From Macrosoma leucophasiata (taxonomy: Eukaryota > Arthropoda > Insecta > Lepidoptera > Hedylidae): DNA of 64,000 bases. The notes beneath the pieces are model-generated. The model saw only the letters and a list, made by a program, of their open reading frames with translations, was not told where the DNA came from and did not search any database. Position numbers and translations under genes: made by a program. The stretch lies in the NCBI GenBank assembly GCA_036365455.1, contig JAWQUS010000011.1, positions 8,328,001 through 8,392,000 of the forward strand, read 5' to 3'. Shown one piece after another: positions 43,287-52,300 of the stretch (position 1 is its first letter; each line of letters opens with the position of its first letter).

Positions 43287-43491
43287 AGATATACAGTGTC
43301 CGATTATACACAAGTTACATTTGTTGAGCATTAAAAATAATTATAAACGTTAGTGCTCGAAGTTTAATTTCAAAGTTAGGTTAGGTTAGGTTAGGTTAGA
43401 TATACAGTGTCCGATTATACACAAGTTACATTTGTTGAGCATTAAAAATAATTATAAACGTTAGTGCTCGAAGTTTAATTTCAAAGTTAGG
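43287..43491 (+). repeat. 111-bp tandem duplication with TTAGG telomere-type repeats
   Basis: The segment starting AGATATACAGTGTCCG occurs at 43287 and again at 43398, apparently identical. Where the first ends, TTAGG is repeated four times (43376-43395) plus TTAG. TTAGG is the insect telomeric unit. Confidence 0.85.
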
Positions 43492-44027
43492 CTTCCTACA
43501 TTCCGTGTCCCGCACACTATTTATTATTTTTTGTATGGTAAAAAAAACATTGAATTAGAAAAAGTTGTACAACAAAAGTGTTAGTCTTGATGAACCGAAG
43601 CCTCCCTTTTAGAATTATGCGCTGGTTATAAATAACCCTGTATATGGCCAAAGAAAGTCCGGTTTTTTGTGTAAGAAACTTTTTTTAATAGTTCCTAATG
43701 AAAATTTTGCATCTTTAGTTGATGTAATTAAATTAAATGCCTTTCAGTTGACCGCACGTTAGGTACTTTATGGATTTTATTTCATTCATGGTTTGGATTC
43801 ATGGTTCATACATCCCTCATTTACAGAAGCAAACAAACCCCGACCGTTGGTTTTTGTGATGATGTCTAAAGATTACATTAGTTACTTGGTAATTTCGTGG
43901 CATCCACTTAAACTGTATGCTTGCCTGCAACGTGCCTGCAACCTACATGACATGAAAAAGACAGTCGGTTTCACCTGTTTCAAGTAAACTAAACCAAGAT
44001 CAGCGTTTACCATTACAAAATCTTTAC

Positions 44028-44116
44028 CTGTAAGTTCATTACACAGCATAGCGATCGCCGGTGCGTTGGTGTCCCGACCATCGAATACTTTGATGATATC
44101 AGCACGGCGCAGGCAG
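44028..44116 (-). CDS. Host gene exon A: middle of a CUB domain
   Basis: An 89-bp minus-strand exon between acceptor GTCTTTTGCAG and donor GTAAAG, with 29 whole codons. The product reads CLRRADIIKVFDGRDTNAPA, then IAMLCNELTG. It matches the central CUB pattern: acidic residue, hydrophobic strand, aromatic-Asp-Gly (VFDG), then a hydrophobic strand ending in the third conserved Cys (AMLC). It splices in frame to exon B as ...ELTG-YEVLSTG. The first base completes a codon from an upstream exon that must lie to the right, and no convincing candidate was seen there. Confidence 0.8.
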
Positions 44117-44167
44117 CTGCAAAAGACAAATTACTTGGTCAATCAAAATGGGTTAGACTTCGTTAGT

Positions 44168-44465
44168 TTTTTTTTTTTTTTTTTTTATGTAATAAAAGTG
44201 GCAAACAAGCATGCAGTTCACATTGATGTTAAGTTATGACTGCAGCCTATAGACACCCACACAATGACCAGAGTTCAAAATGCAGATGCGCTGCCACTCC
44301 TGAGGCATTAGGTGATATGCCTCTGTGCCTGAAATTACAGGGCCGTACATTACCACCTGACCGGAACACGATAGTGCTGAACACTACCATTTAGCGGCAA
44401 GTATATTAGGTAATGCGGTGGTGCCTACGCCCGCGAGCTCCGTCACTGGAACTCTACCACCAGTA
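44168..44465 (-). repeat. Family A, complete inverted copy
   Basis: T17 at the left. It shares the variants ATGTAATAAAAGTGGC, GCGCTGCCACTCC and CTGGAACTCTACC with the copy at 61052-61376, so the two are a young subfamily. Confidence 0.9.
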
Positions 44466-44789
44466 CAGTAGTTATTCTAGAGCCAGTGGATATATGTAGC
44501 ACGGTAAACGAAATTAGTCCGGTGCAAGTTTATTACTGAGCGTACGGTTTACACATTTTGTACATAATAATATGTTTAAGTCTATGGTATAACGTTGATA
44601 CGTTTTCGGTAACCTTGACCAAACAGGTGAAATACTGTTAAGGGCCAAGACTTTTTGGTATCGGCGTACATGTCTACCGAAAAAGAGGTAACAGAGTGAT
44701 GAATTTAGAAGAGAGGGAGGTGTGTAATGTTCCAGCGCGGTCCATGCTATCTGCGTACTACGTAGGAGACTTGTTGTGAGTATACATAC

Positions 44790-44949
44790 ATATTTTCTGG
44801 AAATTTCCCAGCACCGAAGTTTGGTAATGAACCCGGAGATGTCAACAGGCTCGCCTTCCGTTATATGGGCCAAAACGTAGCCGGCGAATCGTGGACTTAA
44901 ATGCATGCATTTACCTCTGCCTATCTGGGATTACGGGCGTGAAGTTATG
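44790..44949 (+). mobile_element. Family B SINE, 3' fragment
   Basis: TTTTCTGGAAATTTCCCAGC to GGGATTACGGGCGTGAAGTT; tRNA head absent. Confidence 0.75.
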
Positions 44950-46212
44950 CATGAAAATCCATTTTTGGGAACCAAAATGATTGAGAACTCTTTTGAGAAC
45001 ATTAGTTTTATGGCCCCTGTATGACATGAAAGTGTCAAATCAGCACACAAATAACATCGATAGTAACTATCTTGGAGCTTATAAACTAAGGGACTTAATG
45101 CAGATTATTTACTAGTAAAAGTGGACAAGAAGGAGTAAAGTAATAAAAGTGGACATGTAAGTCCATCCATGCAATTCGACAAGAATGGGATGACGCAAGT
45201 AAATATTATTATATATATGTATCTTCACGCCAGGTCTCTAACGGCTACCCCGTTAGAGAGGTAGAGCGTAGAGAGTAGAGCGCTTGTTTGCCACTTCCAA
45301 TAACTACATAAAAAAATAAAAAATAAAAGCAGTGATTACGTAGGCTTGTGTAGCAGAGATAACACTCCACGAAGTCGAAACTAGCCGATTATCTCTTTCG
45401 CAGGCTGGATGTGCAACGTTTATTGTTGGGTACTGTACTCCCGTGCGTTTATAAGTATTATTTAAAAAGATGAGATAATGTAAATGGTACCCGTTCATAT
45501 TACCGACAAACGTTTCAAAACCCTTCATTTCGAAACTAACGTTTCGCAACAATTTCGTATCATATCTCAACTTTCCACATCTACATCATTACATAAATAA
45601 TTCATTTGGCAAACAGATTATTATAAAACTATACATTTCATAGCTCAACACTTCATAAATAATTTTGTTGAAAAATATATTCTCAAATTTTACGACATAG
45701 TCAGGTTAGGTCGAAGAGTGCGGCGGGCGAGATCGTGTTAGGTATTTTTGACAGTATTAATTGTTATTTTATTACATTTACGTAATCAAATGTTTGCGAA
45801 ATAATTAGTATATGAATCGTTGAGTTGCGAAATGATATATTTGTGGAATTCTATATTTGTGGCATTAATAGTGTACAAAACGTCGGTTTTGAAATGAAGA
45901 TTTGCGTAACGTTTGTCGGTGAAGCATTAGTGAACCAACGTAAAAATACGTAATATCTTTATTTAAGAGTTTTTCATCATAGGCTTTGGCTGTCCATCTG
46001 CAAGACATGAATTAGCTTGGTAACTCAAATTGGGTTACATTAATTTAGTTAGGCTGGGGCGAGTGGATATCATATCTAATACGGTGAATGCTCAGGGTGA
46101 ATTACTCCCGTGCAAGATTATTACAGTAGGTACGTGTTATGGTTTATATTTTGTGGTTGCACAAGGATCATAAAATGTGACGCTCAATCAACTTTTTCGT
46201 TTATTTATTTCT
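44950..46212. other. No supported gene
   Basis: AT-rich. 45280-45322 holds a bare family A tail (GCTTGTTTGCCACTTCC). Nothing else recognised. Confidence 0.4.
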
Positions 46213-46607
46213 TATCGTACACCAAACACAAAAAACGAGAAGGTTGTCAATTCGGCCGGTATATATATTTTTTTATATCTCTGAAGCTAAAAAAGCGTCT
46301 GGAAAAAATTATGTCGGCGAATAATTTGGTCACTCAAAATGGTTTCTCCTAAGTTAATTAGGCTGCAGCGAGTGGATTATATCTAGTTGGTACGTTAAAT
46401 GCAGTATCCCGTTCAGGTTTATTACGGAACCTATTACAGTTTCTGTTTTGTAGTTGAGCGAGGATCGTAAAATATGAAACGTTGATCAATATTTCATGCA
46501 ACGGGAGTATTTATGTAAAACTGTTTTATGAACCTTGAATTTGTTTTATGGCATTTACAGAAGGTATGAAAAAAAAACTGATCTGTGTAACTTTTATATA
46601 GAAATAC

Positions 46608-46745
46608 TAGTTGCGCCCGCGACTTCGTCCGAGTGAGAATATGATTGTACAGTATCTACCCGGACGAAATCGTGGGCGCAGCTAGTATAAGAGTAGCCTA
46701 AGTTACTCCTTATTACATAAGCTATCTGCCAGTGGAAGTCGCGTC
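46608..46745 (-). repeat. Family E, 3' part with inverted termini
   Basis: ACTAGTTGCGCCCGCGACTT at the left and GAAATCGTGGGCGCAGCTAG at 46667-46686 are imperfect inverted copies of the Helitron-like terminus, followed by GTAGCCTAAGTTACTCCTTA. Confidence 0.65.
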
Positions 46746-47060
46746 GAAATCGATATCGATATCTACTATCGATAGTATCGATAGTGTTTATAACAATACA
46801 ATCGATACTATCGATACTATTGACATGCATACTATCGATAGTATCGATAGTTTCGATAGTGTTTATAACAATACTATCGATACTATTGATATTTGGCAAT
46901 AGTATTGCTTATTTTTAACTATCGATAGTATCGATAGTATTATAGCATGGCGATATTTTCGATAGTACTATCGCGCTATCGACTATTTTTTCGAGGTCAC
47001 GATAGTTCACAATACTATCAATAGACTATTACTATTGCAACAACACTATTTCATACAACT
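46746..47060. repeat. TATCGATA-rich tract
   Basis: Degenerate array of ACTATCGATAGTATCGATAG units on both strands with many TATCGATA palindromes. The longer word AGTGTTTATAACAATAC occurs twice. TATCGATA is the DREF site and CGATA the BEAF-32 site in Drosophila. Here the array looks like an expanded simple repeat, and any regulatory role is inference. Confidence 0.7.
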
Positions 47061-47164
47061 ATTGTTTTGCATTTATCCACAGTCGAGCTATTAATTAATA
47101 TACGGTATCACTTAAAGTGCACAATGTAAGGTATACGATTTCGGTTGTAGTTTCAAGGAAAAAG

Positions 47165-47480
47165 CTTTATTATTTGCGGTTATAATGTAGACTAAAGCAC
47201 TAAAATTTTAGGCTGCATACGGATATGTTTTCCTAGCATATTCCAGCTGAAATAACTCCGCTTAATAAAAGCGTGAACACAACTGCGGTTCTAATTACCG
47301 CTAAATTAGACGAGCGTTTAATATTTGCAGTGGAATTGCATAACTTAGCGTTAGTGGGTGACCGCGTTAACTGATGGTGGATGCGGCCGGCTTGCGGTGC
47401 GCTCGGGCGATTATTGTATGTAAACTGCGGTATTGTTTTTGATATATTGCCTAATCTCATGATATATATCCTTCTGTACA
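47165..47480 (+). repeat. Family K, copy 1
   Basis: Landmarks are TTAGGCTGCATA, GAAATAACTCCGCTTAAT, GAGCGTTTAATATTTGCAGT, GGGTGACCGCGTTAACTGAT and ATATTGCCTAATCTCATGAT. Other copies, all in this orientation, are at about 47905-48010 (partial), 56195-56480, 57045-57325 and 58300-58575. Confidence 0.8.
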
Positions 47481-47544
47481 ATGTTTATTAAAGTTATTAT
47501 TATTATTTTCTTTATTGCATTATTAAGTTTTTTTTTTAAATTGT

Positions 47545-47815
47545 TTTACTTCCATTAGTGTACCTAGCTCGCGAAAACCTAAGAACAGAACATATAAAAT
47601 AAATCAGATTATCACTACTAAAAAATACGCTTACACTCACAGCACCACAGTAGGTATAAACCTGTGTCGTGGGTGCCGTTGTACACATACAACACATACA
47701 CAAACACCGAAACAAATATCTGTAGGCCATACAAATACTTGTCCCGGTGCGGGGATCGAACCCGCCACCTTTCGAATCAAACGGTCATCTCACACCGCTG
47801 AACTAACCGGGTCGT
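47545..47815 (-). mobile_element. tRNA-headed SINE (third tRNA-derived family)
   Basis: On the minus strand the head has box A TAGTTCAGCGG (47795-47805) and box B GGTTCGATCCC (47752-47762), with CCCGGT/ACCGGG acceptor pairing. The body continues TTGTATGGCCTACAGATATT to TCTTAGGTTTTCGCGAGCTA. Single copy in the window. Confidence 0.65.
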
Positions 47816-48387
47816 CAAAAGTAAGTCCTTCAGTTTTGTACAGAACCCTCGCTGCGCGATGTCGACGAAGATTTTCATAATGCATACTAAAATACAGAAG
47901 TTTTAGGCTGCATATGACTATGCTTTCCCGTCATGTTTCAACTGACAACAAAAGCAAGAACACTAGCTTTATAATTATCACTAAATAAGACACGAGCGTT
48001 TAACATTAAATTTGTAGTAAATTCCATACCTAATGTTTAAATAGAGCATGAAATATGGAAGGTATCTTTTTGTATTATTATGTAGTAAAATATATAGGTT
48101 GGTAAAGTTTCTGTGGTAACGTTTTCACAGGTTTTCGCGAGCTTCATACATTGCTTCATACAATAATTTTTGCGTTACTTTTCGGTCGCTTTCCAGCTAC
48201 CGTGGTCAAAGACAGTTTGCCCGAGAACATGGTAGCGGTCAAAATACCTGTGATAAAACTACCAGTAAGCAGATCGTGGCCCCATTTGCTGCGGTTTCTT
48301 CTGGCCTGCCATGCAGGCTAGCGCTGGCGTAAAACTACCGTTACTGAGATCGCAAGTCGTCATACCATGTGATTATGGCATAGGTGA

Positions 48388-49301
48388 TGTGCAGGACGCT
48401 CATGAATAATGTACAGTGTTAGTGATTAAAAAACAGTTTTGATAGTGATCGGCCATACAGTCCTCAATAGTGTACGTTGTCAGCGCGTAGACAACCAATA
48501 ACAATCGTGTTGTGTAGTCGTCAATAGCATAGTACACAATAGTATACGTTATCGGAACGTAGATAGAGCTTAAGTGACCAATAGCGTTAGAGTATTGTAT
48601 AACTTCTATTTTTAGATTTTGACTTTGTTATGTAATATTTGTGTAATTTAGAGTATAATTAATAGTTTTGTGTCACTTAAAGCTCGTTTGTGTTTAATAT
48701 TACTTTGTTTTGTATAATTTAACAGTTTTTTGTGCATAATATTATAGTTTTTTGAATATGTTTACTTTTTTTGACTTCTGTTTGTATCTTTGAACATTTG
48801 TAATAGTTTTATGTAAGTTTTATAGTTGAAATATGTTTATGTTTTATGAAAATAAAGATTTTTGATGTCTGTTGTTTCCTTTCGGTAATGATCTGAGATA
48901 CATAGAGATTTTAATTGGCCAAATAAATCTAATAGCTGATTGGTTGTTCGAATCAACCAATCATAGATAATAAAATTTGTTTGCTTGAAATTTAAATATC
49001 TCTTATGATTGGTTACTTGAACCAACAACCAATCACAGGAGGTTTTCTTAAGCTCGATGACCTTGAGATTTTAGAATAAAAGTAGGGCACTTTTGTATGG
49101 CCGGTACAGTTCGTCGACAGCACTCGGAATACTCGGATCACTACCTAAGGAAGAAATCAGAAGGAAAATAATAGTGAACAGTGAAAAAGCGTTTTATTAG
49201 AACATCCAGTAGAGCGTGTCACCCTGGTTCGCTTGCGCTGCTTTATCCGCCATACGGCGTGAGTCTTCAATCCAGTCAATAGTAAAGTGTCGTGTCTGAC
49301 A
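48388..49301 (+). repeat. BEL/Pao 5' LTR
   Basis: 914 bp, TGTGCAGGAC...TGTCTGACA. AATAAA at 48851-48856 is a candidate polyadenylation signal. A 63-codon minus frame occurs identically in both LTRs and is not thought to be coding. Confidence 0.95.
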
Positions 49302-49306
49302 TTTTT

Positions 49307-49325
49307 TGGTCCAGTTCGAGCCGGA
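49307..49325 (+). other. BEL/Pao primer-binding site, tRNA-Tyr-like with 2-nt bulge
   Basis: The first TGG lies five T's after the LTR. TGGTCC then AG then TTCGAGCCGGA equals the complement of the usual eukaryotic tRNA-Tyr 3' end (TGGTCC-TTCGAGCCGGA) except for the two inserted bases. The tRNA sequence is from memory. Confidence 0.6.
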
Positions 49326-49357
49326 TAAGAAGAAATTACGCCGTATACGCAGTCAAG

Positions 49358-52300
49358 ATGCCAATTACGCGTTCTACAGGAAGAGGACGTACACAGCCAT
49401 CTACAGCGGAATCGTCGCCAACCACAGAAGAATCGACGCAGTCTGGTACTACCGAAACTACCAGTTCTGCGAACAACACATCAACAGAGGCGACTACGAC
49501 CACAGCCACGTCCGCATCCGCGTCCACGTCGAAGACAACAGAAACGGAACGCAAGAAATCAAGCAACCCGTCAGATCCGAGTACCGCGCCCGGTCCGAGT
49601 GCTGTCGAAAGGCGAGCTGTCAATCCGAGTCCCGCTCCCGGCCCGAGTGCTGTCGAGCCGCGAGCAGGCAATCCGAGTGCTGTCAATCCGTATAGTAAAG
49701 GTACCGCCGCGAGTGTCGTCAACCCGAAAACCGTCGCTAGTGCCGCCACCGCGAGTACCGTCGTCGCGAGCGCCGTCATCCGGAGCGCCGCCGCCGAACA
49801 GACAGCGTCTTCACAAATGAAGAAACAGGGCGTCACGCCACAAATAGAACAGGAGGCAATGAAGAACCTCAACAAGCCAAGATCTAGAAGATCTACGAAA
49901 TCATCAAAGTTGGCCAAGGCCAAAGAAAATCTTGCGCGTGTTCAAGTCGAGCTAGCACAAGCGCAGATCGCCGTGATAGAAGCGGAGTCCGACAACGAGG
50001 ACGACGGCTCCGTGTTTACACAGATAGAACAGCATGATAGAATCGATGCCTGGCTGCAGAACCAGCCACAAGCGCCTACGATGTTCGCCATCGAACCCAT
50101 TCGAAGAATAGAGGCTGAAGAAATTAGAAGATCGCCTATAGAAGCGGAACAACAGCAGTATGGACAGCAACAGCAACAGAATTATTATAGAGCTGCGCCA
50201 TCATTCACTCCGCACCAACAGCCGCCTGCCGGTCCGCAGCCTTCATCAGAGCTTGTACTACTGGCAGACGCGATCTCTCAATTTGCGAAAACAGCCAACA
50301 AACCGAGGGCGATCGAACTACCGATATTCAATGGTGCATATCAAGACTGGCTGTACTTCCGTGCTGCGTATCAAGAGACTGAGAACCTACATACGAAGCT
50401 GGAGAACTTAAACAGACTCAGGAGAAACCTGAAAGGAAAAGCGAGAGAAGCTGTGGAAGCACAACTGATAACGAACTCCGATCCATCTATTATCATGGAA
50501 ACTTTGGAAGCCAGGTTCGGCAGACCAGATGCCATAGCAGCAGCTGAGATAGAAACTCTTCGTGCCCTACCCCGTCTGACGGAATCGCCAAGGGACATCT
50601 GCATTTATTCAACGAAGATTTCTAATGTCGTTGCCACTCTGCAAGCTCTCAACTGCATCTACTACCTGTACAATCCAGAGGTCGGCAGATCAATAGTCGA
50701 GAAAATGGCTTCAACTCTACGCTTCAAGTTCTACGAGTTCGCAGCGTTACTACCAAGAGAAACTCCTGAACTTATCAAGCTTCAACGGTTCCTCAAGAGA
50801 GAAGCTGAGATCTGCGGTCCATACGCGCAGCCAGAAATAGTTACAACGCAGTATCAACAGTCAAGTCAACAATCGAGTCATCTAAATAGACGAAATCATC
50901 GAGTTAACACAGTAACAGAGAAACCTATAGTAAAGTGCCCAGTATGTGAAGAAACTGGACATGCCGTCATCAACTGCGATATCTTCAAGAAACAGAATAG
51001 TAATGAGAGATGGGATACAGCCAAGAATCATCGACTGTGCTTCAAGTGTCTTCGCTACCGATCGAAAACGCACTTTTGTCAACAGCGTGTCTGCGGTATC
51101 GACGGTTGCAAGTACTATCACAATAGAATGCTACACTTCAGAAGGAGTGCCAGCAAGCCAGAAGATGATCACATAGAGAAAACAGAAGCCATCAACTCAG
51201 CATGGGTGTCAGCAGGAAGACAGTCATACTTGAAGATCATCCCAGTAACAGCGTCAGGCCCTGATGGCGAAATAGATACTTACGCCTTATTGGACGACGG
51301 GTCAACAGTTACATTAATAGACAACAGCATCGCCGAGAAAATAGGAGCGACTGGACCCGTCGAACCACTCCGCATAGAAGCGATCAACTCACTTAAGACA
51401 GGAGAATCAGCATCAAGGAGAGTTAGCATCACACTGAGAGGTGTCAATAATAGAAAAGAGTCCATACAAGCGAGAACAGTGAAGAACTTGCATGTCACAG
51501 CACAAGAAGTGTCAAGGCGCCGCATCAAGGAGTGTCGACACCTGCGTGGCATCACTAATTTCATCACCTACAGTGAAGCGAAACCTGGAATACTCATCGG
51601 TCAAGACAACTGCCACCTACTGTTGTCTACGAAGGTGAAGAAAGGCACTAAGAACCAACCAGTGGCATCACTCACGCCACTGGGCTGGGTCTTGCATGGC
51701 AGCCACAGTAACGCGTCGAACAGCGTTGACTTCGTTCACCACCTGACTGAAGAACCGACCGATGAAAATCTGGATGATATGATGAAACAGTACTTCGCCA
51801 TGGACTCCTTGGGCATCACTCCGAAGAAGCCTCAGTCAGACCCAGAAGAAAAGGCTCTTCGTATCCTACAGCGTAACACAGCACAGAGAGAAGATGGAAA
51901 ATACGAAACTTCACTTCTATGGAAAACAGAAGAAGCAACTCTGCCTGATAATAAACAGAACTCACTGAAGAGGCTCTACAGTATAGAAAAGAAGCTTGAT
52001 CGCGACGATGGCCTGAAAAAGAAGTATACAGAACAGATGGAAGCTCTCATCTCCAAAGGTTACGCGGAGCGCGCACCTGAACAGAAAACAGAAAATAGAA
52101 CCTGGTACTTGCCACATTTCGGCGTGGTGAACCCGATGAAACCAGGCAAGCTGAGAGTTGTCCACGACGCAGCGGCCAAAACAAAAGGAGTCTCCCTCAA
52201 CGACCTGCTCCTCAAGGGACCTGACCTTCTCCAGTCCTTGCCTGGGGTCGTCATGAGGTTCAGACAGCACTGCATCGCCGTCACAGCTGACATCGGAGAA

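Noticed and set aside
49336..49923. 195-codon frame antisense to the BEL gag region
   Set aside because: A shadow of the GC-rich, low-complexity gag N-terminus.
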